Part shown: positions 55,603 to 64,000 of the stretch, piece by piece
How the letters are laid out: the number at the start of each line of letters is the position of its first letter
Numbering within the stretch: the first letter of the stretch is position 1
Source of the DNA: Candidatus Lachnocurva vaginae
GTDB taxonomy: Bacteria; Bacillota; Clostridia; Lachnospirales; Lachnospiraceae
Assembly (NCBI GenBank): GCA_011082265.1
Contig: CP049781.1
Coordinates: 1,302,001-1,366,000 of the forward strand
Direction: 5' to 3'
Length of the DNA stretch: 64,000 nt
The notes under the pieces: model-generated
Seen by the model: the letters and a program-made list of their open reading frames with translations, nothing else
Database searches by the model: none
Told to the model about the DNA's origin: nothing
Position numbers and translations under genes: made by a program

Positions 55603-56568
55603 CTACCTTTCTTTCGCTCTGCTTTTATGGTTTTTCTGCAATTCTTCCAACACTTCGGGCGGTATCTTTGAGAGCAGCCGCCCCATCTGCTCGTTGGTTC
55701 TCTGCAACTCAAATATCTTCTGGTTCGCTTTCTGCACCTTTAGTTCCTGCTCATACTTTTCATCACGCATACGCCCCGCATAGTCTGATTCCTGCCCGAT
55801 TTGCTCCTTTAGGCTATTGATATAGGCACTCTGCTTACTGATTTCCTTTGAGAATTTCTCCACGTCTGGGAGCCATGCCGCAATCAGTTCCAGAGCCTTG
55901 TCACGCTTCTTCCCTGCATTAAAGGCGTTGATGTCGGACAGTGCAGACACAATTTCCTCATACTGTTTATCAAGCCTGCCGCCCAACTTATAGAGCCATG
56001 TGGGGACATGTTTCCGCTTCGTTTCCATTGAGGACTGACCTCTTTCAAGCTGATTCCACCGTGAGGACATCCGCTCATGGTAGGCGGTCTGCCATTCGGA
56101 CAGGCTCTTTTGATTGCCTAAAATTGTTTTGGCAGACAGCTTATTGTCTGGTGTAATCGGCACAAAACAGAGGTGCATATGCGGCGTTCTCTCGTCCATG
56201 TGGACGACTGCGGAGAGGATATTTTTCTCCCCGACACGCTCTGAAATGAAATCCAGAGCCATCGTAAAATACGCTTTCTGTTCTTTGGGCGGCAGGCTGT
56301 TCATAAATTCTGGCGAAGCCGTGATAAGCGTTTCCACCATCATCACGCTATCTTTCCTCGTCCTGCACCCTGCTTCGGCTACCATGCGGTTAATCTCTTT
56401 CTTGTAGGTGTACCTCGGCGGATTCACAAGATGGTAGTTATCTTTCGAGCGTTCCATATCTATATCTGGATTGCTTTTATAGGCTTCTTTTTTACGCTCG
56501 TTGTGGCGTTCGCAAGCCGCAACGCCGCCCGCTTTGCGTTTCTGGAAACGCAGGATTGCATAGGGCAT
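55603..56568 (-). CDS. MobV-family relaxase (Mob/Pre)
   Basis: 321 residues. The start PYAILRFQKRKAGGVAACER and ERHNERKKEAYKSNPDIDME are the MobV N-terminal motif. The catalytic region has SAVVHMDERTPHMHLCFVPI (HxDExxPHxH metal site). The C-terminus is a long coiled coil. It nicks a cognate oriT, probably just upstream in the 56.6-57.1 kb repeat region. The window therefore has two independent mobilization systems, MOBP at 48.7 kb and MOBV here. Confidence 0.9.
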   Translation of the reverse strand: MPYAILRFQKRKAGGVAACERHNERKKEAYKSNPDIDMERSKDNYHLVNPPRYTYKKEINRMVAEAGCRTRKDSVMMVETLITASPEFMNSLPPKEQKAYFTMALDFISERVGEKNILSAVVHMDERTPHMHLCFVPITPDNKLSAKTILGNQKSLSEWQTAYHERMSSRWNQLERGQSSMETKRKHVPTWLYKLGGRLDKQYEEIVSALSDINAFNAGKKRDKALELIAAWLPDVEKFSKEISKQSAYINSLKEQIGQESDYAGRMRDEKYEQELKVQKANQKIFELQRTNEQMGRLLSKIPPEVLEELQKNHKSRAKER

Positions 56569-56610
56569 AATTCATCATCTTCCTTTCTTCGGCGGGTAAA
56601 CTGCCCTTTG

Positions 56611-57155
56611 GGTGACAGCGGTGACGGCGGTGACAGCAGTTTTGGGATACCCCCTACCGACTGCCTCAACTGTCACCCTTATTCCCTGCATGACGGTCAT
56701 GTCGATGATGACGGTGTTTTTGGAATACCCCCTCGCAAGAGCCGTCACCGTCATGCTGCCATTCTTTTATCCGAAGCGTGGAGCGTAGGATAAGCAGGGC
56801 GTAAGACCTGCCATAAGGGAGTCCAGAGGGAACGTCTGGCACACGACTTTGCAGGGCAAAGTGTAGTGTGTTACACCCTGTAAACGCAGTCGGAAAAATC
56901 GGAAGGATTTTTCTGACCGCAGGGGTGGTTTTACACGCCGAAAAGGGCGGGTAAATCCTACGCCTGCACTTTGCGTTTACGGGGTGTTCTCCCGCAGGGA
57001 TGACAGCGGCAGGGTATCCTAAAATCACTGTCACCGCCGTCACCGCTGTCACCCGCAGGGCAGAGTCGCCAGCTTTACACGGCTTTAAGCGTCAATGACA
57101 GTAACAGGGGGTATCCCAATATCGCTGTCACCACCGTCACCGCTGTCACCCGCCC
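56611..57155. repeat. Iteron-like GGTGACAGCGGTGACGG repeats
   Basis: Copies of GGTGACAGCGGTGACGGYGG followed by TGACAGYR-ATTTTGGGATACCCCC occur at 56611-56654 (plus), 57010-57053 (minus) and 57107-57152 (minus), with a diverged copy at 56691-56756. The third minus copy encodes the SGDGGDSDIGIPP tail of the RepA-like protein. The region between MobV and RepA has no credible gene (the open frames there read through the repeats). Candidate replication origin or oriT. Confidence 0.75.
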
Positions 57156-58116
57156 GCTTTGCAAGCGAAATCTGCCTGCCGTGTTTTTTGCGGCTGTACT
57201 GATAAACGATATGGTTCTCATTTAAAAATGTGGTGCGGTATTCATTGAGCCATTTCGTAATCACCGTGGGTATGGTTTCCGTTTCCCTCATAGCGGCTAA
57301 CAGCTCCGTTGCCGTGCCTGCCCATTCTTCCTTATCCCTCATAAAATCCACCAACCGAAAAAGGACGTCTGGTATCGTTTCTTTCGCAAGCTGCTCCTGC
57401 GTTTTTCTCTCCACAAGTTCCCAACTGCAATCACGGAAACGCAGCGTGTATTCCTGATAGGGCGTGTCCCTGCCCGTCACATACAGCTTGGCGGTGTCGG
57501 ATGCCCGTTTCTCCTTTTCCAGAACAAAGGTAGCGTCCGCACTCCCCGTTAAGCCTGTCGTCCCAGACACCTTGTTGAACACATCGCTGTCATTCTGCTT
57601 TCGGATGTGGTGTACGACAATGACCGCCAATGAATGCCTGTCGGCAAAGTCTTTGATTAGTGAGATGTCCCCATAGTCGCTTGCGTAGGCATTGTCTTTT
57701 GAAGCTGTACGGACTTTCTGCAAAGTGTCAATGACAATAAGCCTGCTGTTTGGGTAATCTTTCAGATAATCTTCAAGCTGCACGATAAGACCGTCTGACA
57801 GCTTGCAGCTTGCCACGGCAAAGTGAAGCCGCCTGCTCGCTTCGTTCGTCAATCGGAACAGCCTGTCCTGTATACGGCAGAACGTGTCCTCAAGGCAGAG
57901 GTAAAGCACGTCGCCCTCCATTGTCGGCATATCCCACAAGGGAAGTCCCTGCGACACGCATAAACATAGCTTCAGCATGAGCCAGCTCTTTCCTATCTTC
58001 TGTGAGCCGCAGAACAGCGACAAGCCTGTGGGGATAAGGCTGTCCACCACAAAGGACGGCTTCTCAAGCGGTTCATAAAGGAGCGTTTCGGCGTTGACTG
58101 TCTGTAACTTCTGCAT
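57085..58116 (-). CDS. RepA-type AAA ATPase (hexameric helicase-like)
   Basis: 343 residues from ATG 58116 (AAAGGAGG upstream). RecA-fold core: Walker A GSQKIGKSWLML (~36), DVLYLCLEDTFCRIQDRLFR, Walker B RLIVIDTLQKVR (~130), VIVVHHIRKQNDSDVFNKVS and GTTGLTGSADATFVLEKEKR. This is the RSF1010 RepA/KaiC-like family used in plasmid and element replication. The C-terminus adds a winged-helix-like part and ends inside an iteron-like repeat. Confidence 0.8.
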   Translation of the reverse strand: MQKLQTVNAETLLYEPLEKPSFVVDSLIPTGLSLFCGSQKIGKSWLMLKLCLCVSQGLPLWDMPTMEGDVLYLCLEDTFCRIQDRLFRLTNEASRRLHFAVASCKLSDGLIVQLEDYLKDYPNSRLIVIDTLQKVRTASKDNAYASDYGDISLIKDFADRHSLAVIVVHHIRKQNDSDVFNKVSGTTGLTGSADATFVLEKEKRASDTAKLYVTGRDTPYQEYTLRFRDCSWELVERKTQEQLAKETIPDVLFRLVDFMRDKEEWAGTATELLAAMRETETIPTVITKWLNEYRTTFLNENHIVYQYSRKKHGRQISLAKRAGDSGDGGDSDIGIPPVTVIDA

Positions 58117-58271
58117 GGCTTTCCTCCTTTCGGGCGGTGTTTTTGTTTTCGTTGCACATAGGCGTTGACCTCCTTAAAAATAGATTTACTCCCACGAAGA
58201 AAAAGTGAGAGTATGTAATGCCGCCAATCCCACACAAATAAAAAACAGATTTCTTTTTCGGGCGGTGTCGG

Positions 58272-58745
58272 TCACGGTTGGAGATACTTCCTCATTTCCG
58301 CCTTTACTTTCTCCTTTGCAATCGCAACAGATTTCTGTATTGCCGAAGCGGTGCAATGCTCCATAGCGGCGATTTGGTAAAAATTGAACTCATACTCGTA
58401 GTAGAGCAGGAAACGCCGCCTTTGTATCTCTGGCAGTCCGTCAACCGCCTTACAGAGCAGTTCTGCCCGTTCTGCCTCAATCATTTGTTCCTCTATGCTC
58501 TTAGGCAGCTTCAACGCCCGCCTGTTCAGCGTTTCGTCCCATACTTCCGAAAACTCCCTGTGCCGCTCGTCCCATTGGAGGAGATTCCTGTTCCTGCGTT
58601 CCATCTGCCGAAACTCCATAAAGAACTGTTCCGACACTTCCAACTCGTGGGATTTGCCCTGCCCGTCCTTAAAGCTGATAAAATACCTTGTGCCGCTTTC
58701 CGTGGATTCCTCCCGAAGCGTGTACGCCTTAACTCTGTATGCCAT
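58272..58745 (-). CDS. Sigma-70-like HTH protein
   Basis: 157 residues from ATG 58745 with AGGAGG upstream (MAYRVKAYTLREESTESGTR); the frame to 58793 is unlikely. Region-4-like HTH at the C-terminus (LPEIQRRRFLLYYEYEFNFY, HCTASAIQKSVAIAKEKVK). Element-encoded sigma-like proteins of this type occur in clostridial mobile elements; no region 2 is present, so it may not be a complete sigma factor. Confidence 0.75.
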   Translation of the reverse strand: MAYRVKAYTLREESTESGTRYFISFKDGQGKSHELEVSEQFFMEFRQMERRNRNLLQWDERHREFSEVWDETLNRRALKLPKSIEEQMIEAERAELLCKAVDGLPEIQRRRFLLYYEYEFNFYQIAAMEHCTASAIQKSVAIAKEKVKAEMRKYLQP

Positions 58746-58821
58746 CCCGCTTGCCTCCTGCAAAAAATAAGTGAGGGGATTTCCATCCCTCACCCAGTAG
58801 CCCGCAGGACGGCAGGCTGTT

Positions 58822-59253
58822 TTAGACGCTATAAAATTTTCGTAGCTTCTTCCGCAGATGGTCTAACCTCGCATAGATGGCACCAGTCGTCAAATGCACG
58901 AGCGGGGCAATCTCCTTTGTGGAATACCCCTGCATTTTCAGCAGGACGATTTTCAAGGTACGCCCGTCCACCGCGACTAATACTTGATAGAGATTTTCGC
59001 TCTCAATCTCGTCCAGTAACTCCGCAACCGTACCCACTTCCGTCTGCCGCTCCCTGTCTGCCATGTCCTCAAGGTATTCCGCAATGTCATTCGTCCATCG
59101 GTAAAACCGCCTGTTGGAATTGAAGTCTGCCCTGTCCGCAATGCGTATCTGCTCAATGGTCGCTTCATCAACGCCGCACTCACGCAGCAGCTTTTCCTCC
59201 GCTTCTTTCCAGATACGCCATTTCCTGTCCTCCCGTCCGTGGTTATATGCCAT
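58822..59253 (-). CDS. Sigma-70 region 4-like protein
   Basis: 143 residues from ATG 59253 (TTGGAGG upstream). MAYNHGREDRKWRIWKEAEE at the start, LLRECGVDEATIEQIRIADR in the middle, and a C-terminal HTH LLKMQGYSTKEIAPLVHLTT, GAIYARLDHLRKKLRKF. Same general class as its two neighbours; the three are likely co-transcribed. Confidence 0.7.
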   Translation of the reverse strand: MAYNHGREDRKWRIWKEAEEKLLRECGVDEATIEQIRIADRADFNSNRRFYRWTNDIAEYLEDMADRERQTEVGTVAELLDEIESENLYQVLVAVDGRTLKIVLLKMQGYSTKEIAPLVHLTTGAIYARLDHLRKKLRKFYSV

Positions 59254-59348
59254 GCTTCTTTTCCTCCAATCAGAATTGATTGAGAGGGCAGAGAAAAACC
59301 CCCTCATTTTCCCAAAGGAAAAAACAAGGGGGCTGAACGCCTTAAATT

Positions 59349-59858
59349 TTAATTTTCTATTATCTTTCTTAGTTTTCTTAGGATTCTGGCTTTGCGTTTG
59401 TTCACAACGCTCTGGGTTATGCCGAACCTCGCCCCGACTTCACGCTCAGAAAGTCCGTCAAAAAAGATTGCCTGTATCAATTCCTGTTCACTATCCGACA
59501 GCAAAGGCAGGGCGGCTTTCAGCCTGTCCACCATAACCGCATTGACAACGGTTTCCGCAATGTCTGCCGCTTCATCAGCGATAAAGTCTAAAGGCTTCCC
59601 CTCGCTGTCCGTAAATCCATCCAGAGAAAGCAGGCTGTTCTTCGTATCTAATTTTTTCAGATAACGCCACCGTTCCTTATCTCGGTAGAAGTCCGTGTAT
59701 TGCTCCCTCACGACTTCAAGCAGACAGCCTTGAATGGGGATAAACAGCTTGTCCATATAGGTCTGGTCGGATTCCCTGCGGCGGCAGAAATCCGTATAGG
59801 ACAGTTCCACATATCTGCCGCTTTCCTTGATATATACCTTTCTCGGTGCGTATTTCAC
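59349..59858 (-). CDS. Sigma-70-like HTH protein, first gene of the maintenance block
   Basis: 169 residues from ATG 59858 (GGGAGG upstream). KYAPRKVYIKESGRYVELSY and FCRRRESDQTYMDKLFIPIQ are typical of element-encoded sigma-like proteins, and the C-terminal HTH is LLSDSEQELIQAIFFDGLSE, EVGARFGITQSVVNKRKARI. A palindrome just upstream suggests regulation. Confidence 0.8.
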   Translation of the reverse strand: MKYAPRKVYIKESGRYVELSYTDFCRRRESDQTYMDKLFIPIQGCLLEVVREQYTDFYRDKERWRYLKKLDTKNSLLSLDGFTDSEGKPLDFIADEAADIAETVVNAVMVDRLKAALPLLSDSEQELIQAIFFDGLSEREVGARFGITQSVVNKRKARILRKLRKIIEN

Positions 59859-59872
59859 TGTAAGTACCTCCC

Positions 59873-59907
59873 ATCTGAATTTTTGAAATGTTCAAAATCC
59901 AGATGGA
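59873..59907. promoter_or_regulatory. Palindrome upstream of the sigma-like gene
   Basis: CATCTGAATTTTTGAA and TTCAAAATCCAGATG face each other with one mismatch-type insertion around ATG, directly upstream of the ribosome binding site. It is a candidate operator or translational control hairpin. The rest of the region to 60201 has no gene. Confidence 0.6.
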
Positions 59908-60247
59908 GAGGTGGCGAACGACACCTAACACCACTAATAGCCCTATGGCACTTTCCAACAAAAATCGACAAAAGAAAAACCGCAAAGGCTCTATGACCTT
60001 TACGGTTATGGGAAATATTAATTCTGTTGTATGGAGATTGTACTTCTACATTCAAGGCAGGAAGTGCCGTTGCATAGGCAGAAATTTTTTTAACTGGTTT
60101 CCTGCCGTTCTCTGATATGCTATGTATTGATAAATTTTGCTTCGTATGAGCAGATAGATAACTGCCCGAAAAAAGGACATAAAAAAATCCCTCCAAATTT
60201 ATGATATGTACCCCTTTTACTGGACAAACCGGTGAAAGGGGTTTTGT

Positions 60248-60811
60248 ATGAAATACGATTATGTTTTTAAACTTAATGCTGTAGAACTATATCGCTCTGG
60301 TCAGTGGATTGAGACACCAGAAGGTATAAGTCAAAAGAATTTTAGAAAAAGAATTGTACAATGGTCAAGAATTGCAGATATATATGGTCTTGATTCTCTT
60401 CGGCATTCAACTACATGTAAAGAACGTTCGGCTGAATGTAGATATCAGTTAGTAGCTCGTGTACTTGCCGGTGAATCACAAAAATCTGTTGCTATTAGTG
60501 CAGGAATTGATAGTGGATTATTGTCTAAATGGGTTCAGACATATAAAATTAAAGGGTATGAAGGATTAAATCTCAAAAAAGGTAGAAAAAGTAAGAAGGA
60601 AGCAAACGTGAGCAAGAAATCCAAACCCACTGATTTAACCCCATCAGAACGTGAAGAATTAATTCGTCTTAGAGCAGAAACTGAATACTTAAAAACGGAG
60701 AATGAAGCAATAAAAAAATTAATCGCCTTGAGACACGAAAAATGGGCTGCGGAACTCAAGGCGAAAAAGCAGCAATCATCAAAGAACTCCGAGAAAAAGG
60801 ATACCAATTAA
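60248..60811 (+). CDS. IS3-family transposase OrfA
   Basis: 187 residues. Two HTH units (KLNAVELYRSGQWIETPEGI; YQLVARVLAGESQKSVAISA) and a C-terminal leucine-zipper-like helix (EELIRLRAETEYLKTENEAI). Its 3' end overlaps orfB by about 70 bases in another frame, and runs of A in the overlap could allow the programmed frameshift that gives the full OrfAB transposase. Confidence 0.9.
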   Translation: MKYDYVFKLNAVELYRSGQWIETPEGISQKNFRKRIVQWSRIADIYGLDSLRHSTTCKERSAECRYQLVARVLAGESQKSVAISAGIDSGLLSKWVQTYKIKGYEGLNLKKGRKSKKEANVSKKSKPTDLTPSEREELIRLRAETEYLKTENEAIKKLIALRHEKWAAELKAKKQQSSKNSEKKDTN

Positions 60812-61623
60812 AATATCTCTTAAAAGCTATTGGCGTGTCTAAATCAACTTATTATTTTGAGATTAACAAATCAGATGTAGTTGCTGATCGCAATGAAGAA
60901 TTACTGATTGTTATTAGAGAAATATTTGAAAAAAACAAGCATAGATATGGTGTTCGTAGAATTTATCATGAATTACTAAATCGTGGATATCATATAAATC
61001 ATAAGCGAGTTCAACGCCTTATGCATGAAGCAGGATTAGCCGGTAAGCGTCCAAAGGAAAAATACCATTCTTATAAGGGCGAAGTAGGTAAGATTGCTGA
61101 TAATGTAATAAATAGGGATTTCAGTACAACAGCACCATTGCAGAAATGGACAACAGATGTCTCTCAGTTTAACTTTTCATGGGGGAAATGTTACATATCG
61201 CCTGTATTGGATATGAATACAAATGAAATTATCTCATATGATTTGTCCAAAAGCCCTAATCTTAAGCAGATAGAAAGAATGCTTGATAAAGCTTTTGATA
61301 AGTTTCCTTCTGTTGAGGGCTTAGTATTTCATTCGGATCAAGGTTGGCAGTATATGCATGCCTATTTTAGAAATACATTAAAAGAACGTGGGATCATTCA
61401 GTCTATGTCACGTAAAGGAAACTGCTATGACAATTGCATCATGGAGACATTCTTTGGGAGATTAAAGAACGAGATGTATTATGGATATGAGAAAGACTAT
61501 TCTTCCTTTGAAGAATTCTCAAAAGCAGTTGAAGAATATATAGATTACTATAATAATAAAAGAATTCAAGCAAAAACAAAATGGATGCCACCTGTAAAGT
61601 ACAGAATAGCATCCATGTGTTGA
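60742..61623 (+). CDS. IS3-family transposase OrfB (DDE)
   Basis: 293 residues in the overlap frame. HTH_21-like start (RHRYGVRRIYHELLNRGYHI), then the rve-type DDE core: WTTDVSQFNFSWGKCYISPV (first D), LVFHSDQGWQYMHAY (second D), and GNCYDNCIMETFFGRLKNEM (Glu). The frame is complete and ends 45 bases before the right inverted repeat, so the element may be active. Confidence 0.9.
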   Translation: MGCGTQGEKAAIIKELREKGYQLKYLLKAIGVSKSTYYFEINKSDVVADRNEELLIVIREIFEKNKHRYGVRRIYHELLNRGYHINHKRVQRLMHEAGLAGKRPKEKYHSYKGEVGKIADNVINRDFSTTAPLQKWTTDVSQFNFSWGKCYISPVLDMNTNEIISYDLSKSPNLKQIERMLDKAFDKFPSVEGLVFHSDQGWQYMHAYFRNTLKERGIIQSMSRKGNCYDNCIMETFFGRLKNEMYYGYEKDYSSFEEFSKAVEEYIDYYNNKRIQAKTKWMPPVKYRIASMC

Positions 61624-61769
61624 GCTTAATTAGCTAATGAATGTGTCCAGGATTCTGGGTACATATCATTTAAAAACAAATTCAGAGGGTAATTTAGGGT
61701 ATAACAAAATAACCCACCCGAATATCGTTTTTTTTATTTGGTGAGTTTGTTCTTTCAAATACGAAACAA

Positions 61770-61816
61770 AAAGAGCCGATGATTCGTGAATTGTTCCACA
61801 ATTTCATCGGCTCTGC
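61770..61816 (-). terminator. Rho-independent terminator after the KTR gene
   Basis: On the minus strand AGAGCCGATGA ... TCATCGGCTCT followed by TTTTTG forms an 11-pair stem. It ends the tet(O)-KTR transcript. Confidence 0.85.
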
Positions 61817-61819
61817 GTC

Positions 61820-61993
61820 TTAAGCGTCTGGCTCTTTGATGACAGTTATCTTCAAGTTGTCAACTTTAATCAATCTTTCTTGTCTGCATTTTGGACAATA
61901 AAGGGGATAATTCTCCAAAACAGTGTCCTTCCTAATTTTATTACGGGTTTTGTTCCCACAAACAGGACACAATATCCATTCGCATTTCATCAT
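61820..61993 (-). CDS. Cysteine-rich KTR-domain protein
   Basis: 57 residues, not long enough for the usual length cut-offs. MMKCEWILCPVCGNKTRNKI, then YPLYCPKCRQERLIKVDNLK: two CPxC knuckles and the K-T-R motif after the first. This small zinc-ribbon family is regularly found directly downstream of tet(M)/tet(O)/tet(W)-type genes. The start is ATG 61993 or 61990. Role unknown; it is co-transcribed with tet(O), 51 bases downstream. Confidence 0.85.
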   Translation of the reverse strand: MMKCEWILCPVCGNKTRNKIRKDTVLENYPLYCPKCRQERLIKVDNLKITVIKEPDA

Positions 61994-62044
61994 AATTAGT
62001 CTCTAATCCTTTCAAATCTCATTTTATATGACTTTTGCAAGCTG

Positions 62045-63964
62045 TTAAGCTAACTTGTGGAACATATGCCGAACCTTATCTATACGGCTATTCGGGCGGC
62101 GGGGTTGGCAAATAAATTTACCAATAGCTGGCTGGTATCCTTTTAACTCTGTCAAGCAGACTCCCTGCCCATTTGTGAAATAAGTTAAATCGTTCCTGTA
62201 TTCTTGAATACATCTAGCAGGGATTTCTCCTTTCAGAATGACCTCGTCATTCTTTATCTGAGTACTTACAATATCTGCACAATACCTTGGAGCATCATGA
62301 TACGCCCGTGAGAGATATTCCTGCGGTGCATAAATTTCAAAGTGGAGATATGGCTCTAATAGTTCTGTCCCTGCTTTTTTTAAAGCCTGCTCCAATACGA
62401 TAGGGGAAAGCAGCCGAAAGTCTGCGGGGGTACTTACAGGACTATAATACAATCCATATTCAAAACAGATTTTACAGTCTGTCACTTTCCATCCATACAG
62501 CCCCTGCTCGCAGCCATAAAGAACCCCCTCCATAACCGCATTTTGGAACGATTGATTTAAATATCCAAGTGAAACTCTGCTTTCATACTGCACTCCGCTT
62601 CCAATAGGGAGCGGCTCTATGGACAACCCGACAGAAGCCCAGAAAGGATTTGGCGGGACTTCTATGTGGATGGTATATTCTGCTTTTCTAAGCGGTCTTT
62701 CCATATATATAACAGTAGGCTCTTTTATTTCTGCCTCCACATGATATTTTTCCTCAAGGATGGCACAAATGACTTCCATCTGCACTTTCCCCAAAAAAGA
62801 AAGTATAATCTCATGCGTTGTAGTATCCACATAATATTTTAAAAGAGGGTCGCCATCTGAAATTTCTGTAAGTGCCCCAAGCAATATTTCCCGCTGTTCA
62901 GATTTCTTTACTGCAATCGTTGTTTGGAGCATAGGGAGAGGATTTTCAATAAATTTTCTCTGCGGCAACAGTATTCCGTTCCCCAAAATACTGTTTAGCT
63001 GCAAAACATCATTTGGTAAAATTACAATATCACCAGAGCAGGCTGTATCGGATGAATATAATTCACCGTTTGTCGGAACACACATCTCTGTGATTTTTAT
63101 TTTCTCTTTTTCAGATATTCTAATAACATCCCTCAAATGCAATGTTCCGCTATATATACGCACATAAACAAAACGCCGCCTTTTCTCTGAATATTCAATC
63201 TTAAAAACCTGCCCGCATAGTTCAGATTGACCTTCAGGCGTTGATGAATAAAATTTACTGGCAATCACTTCTATAAGCTGCCGAATCCCCAGATTGTTTT
63301 TAGCGCTTCCGTGATAAACGGGAAATAACGTTCCGTTTTGGAATCTCCTGTTTTCTTCCTGTTCCAGTTCTGACATTTTAAACGGTTTCCCTGACATATA
63401 TTTCTCTAATAGTTCATCGTTTCCCATAATTACCGCATCCCACTGTTCCATATCGTCATTGTCCGTTACATTTATATGGGGATGCTGCCCAACCTTTTGC
63501 TTCACTATAATTTCCGAAGAAAGCTTTGCTTTCATTTCTCGATATACCATTGGCAAATCAATCCCCTCTTGGTCAATTTTATTGATGAAAAAAATTGTCG
63601 GAATCTTCATTGTCTGTAGTGCATGAAACAGTATACGGGTCTGTGCCTGTATGCCATCCTTTGCAGAAACTAATAATACTGCTCCGTCTAATACGGATAA
63701 AGAACGGTATACTTCCGCCAAAAAATCCATATGGCCTGGCGTATCTATAATGTTGACTTTTACATCCTCCCACTGAAAAGATGTCACTGCTGTCTGGATA
63801 GTGATTCCCCTTTGACGCTCCAAATTCATTGTATCTGTCCTTGTTGTGCCTTCATCTACGCTCCCTAGTTCTGCAATTGCACCACTGGTATACAATAAAC
63901 TTTCCGTTAATGTTGTCTTTCCTGCGTCAACGTGAGCCAGAATGCCTAAGTTAATTATTTTCAT
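62045..63964 (-). CDS. tet(O): Tetracycline resistance ribosomal protection protein Tet(O)
   Basis: 639 residues, full length for the family. GTPase domain: AHVDAGKTTLTESLLYTSGA (G1), RGITIQTAVTSFQWEDVKVN (G2), DTPGHMD (G3), NKID (G4). An EF-G-like domain architecture follows to the C-terminal PRRPNSRIDKVRHMFHKLA. The N-terminal AELGSVDEGTTRTDTMN and MSGKPFKMSELEQEENRRF fit Tet(O) rather than Tet(M) or Tet(W). It removes tetracycline from the ribosome with GTP hydrolysis. ATG 63964 has AGGAGG upstream. Confidence 0.95.
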   Translation of the reverse strand: MKIINLGILAHVDAGKTTLTESLLYTSGAIAELGSVDEGTTRTDTMNLERQRGITIQTAVTSFQWEDVKVNIIDTPGHMDFLAEVYRSLSVLDGAVLLVSAKDGIQAQTRILFHALQTMKIPTIFFINKIDQEGIDLPMVYREMKAKLSSEIIVKQKVGQHPHINVTDNDDMEQWDAVIMGNDELLEKYMSGKPFKMSELEQEENRRFQNGTLFPVYHGSAKNNLGIRQLIEVIASKFYSSTPEGQSELCGQVFKIEYSEKRRRFVYVRIYSGTLHLRDVIRISEKEKIKITEMCVPTNGELYSSDTACSGDIVILPNDVLQLNSILGNGILLPQRKFIENPLPMLQTTIAVKKSEQREILLGALTEISDGDPLLKYYVDTTTHEIILSFLGKVQMEVICAILEEKYHVEAEIKEPTVIYMERPLRKAEYTIHIEVPPNPFWASVGLSIEPLPIGSGVQYESRVSLGYLNQSFQNAVMEGVLYGCEQGLYGWKVTDCKICFEYGLYYSPVSTPADFRLLSPIVLEQALKKAGTELLEPYLHFEIYAPQEYLSRAYHDAPRYCADIVSTQIKNDEVILKGEIPARCIQEYRNDLTYFTNGQGVCLTELKGYQPAIGKFICQPRRPNSRIDKVRHMFHKLA

Positions 63965-64000
63965 GTGATTTTCCTCCTATCAACACCCAAAAAAGGGCAT
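63965..64000 (-). promoter_or_regulatory. End of the tet(O) leader
   Basis: The 36 bases before the start contain ATGCCCTTTTTTGGGTGTTG and the ribosome binding site. In tet(M)/tet(O) this is the 3' part of the attenuator-like leader; the promoter and leader peptide lie outside the window. Confidence 0.6.

Larger units (their letters stand above)
60202..61668 (+). mobile_element. Complete IS3-family insertion sequence
   Basis: 1467 bases. Ends: TGATATGTACCC...CTGGACA at 60202-60226 and its inverted counterpart at 61644-61668 share 12 outer and 7 inner positions. TTTA is present at both flanks (60198-60201 and 61669-61672), fitting a 4-base target duplication. Two overlapping frames encode OrfA and OrfB. 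It separates the sigma-like genes from tet(O). Confidence 0.9.

Noticed and set aside
56460..57052. Two minus-strand frames between MobV and RepA genes
   Set aside because: They read through iteron-like repeats, have no ribosome binding site and no protein-like composition.

Overview
The window is a mosaic of mobile genetic elements rather than core chromosome. No rRNA, tRNA or housekeeping operon is visible. Most of it is AT-rich, with Bacillota-type ribosome binding sites, serine recombinases, ABC-F and CadD resistance genes. A GC-richer clostridial-type block lies at about 52.3-59.9 kb. The best guess for the host is an anaerobic low-GC Bacillota; I cannot name a genus.

Left part (1-25.2 kb): an accretion zone of small modules. 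Seven short remnants, all on the minus strand, encode variants of HVE(S/T)VVLMSR, which matches the 3' end of the 23S rRNA uracil methyltransferase gene rlmD/rumA (rum). They lie near 7.2, 12.3, 14.6, 17.8, 19.35, 23.3 and 25.2 kb. In streptococci the 3' end of this gene is the known integration site of tet(O) elements such as phi-m46.1. I read the remnants as successive att junctions. The modules between them carry a decayed ABC transporter, Fic fragments, DUF4143 ATPases, a twice-copied HTH regulator, an Lsa-type ABC-F gene flanked by direct repeats, a frameshifted PD-(D/E)XK-like nuclease, a broken serine recombinase, toxin-antitoxin genes and fossils, a membrane protein/HTH pair with a clear promoter and operator, CadD, and an amber-interrupted AlbA/Schlafen-type regulator. 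Palindromic intergenic repeats (GAGTGCAC...AACGTT...GTGCACTC and TTTTAACGATA hairpins) recur between modules.

Middle part (25.2-52.3 kb): two five-gene transport cassettes, each divergent from an AraC regulator. Each has two exporter-fold ABC half-transporters plus an ECF module (S, T and a fused double ATPase). The order in the first cassette matches siaDEFGH of Streptococcus pyogenes, which suggests heme, siderophore or metal uptake; the order in the second is permuted. Between them are a Fic-family gene with a strong promoter and inverted operators, a large serine recombinase that runs over a homing-endonuclease-repeat gene, a sigma-like factor and a DtxR/MATE chimera. A third AraC gene with a palindromic rearrangement, an oriT-like region, mobC, a relaxase, an SSB-like gene and a truncated SNF2 helicase follow.

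Right part (52.3-64 kb): a second mobilizable element starts inside the helicase gene. It has a TndX/TnpX-type recombinase, a TnpW-like protein, a YdbC-like protein, ParB, a MobV relaxase, iteron-like repeats, a RepA-type ATPase and three sigma-like proteins. It is followed by a complete IS3-family insertion sequence with a TTTA target duplication, a KTR zinc-ribbon gene and tet(O), whose start and leader end are at the window edge. Together the window carries determinants for tetracycline, probably lincosamide/streptogramin A/pleuromutilin, and cadmium resistance.
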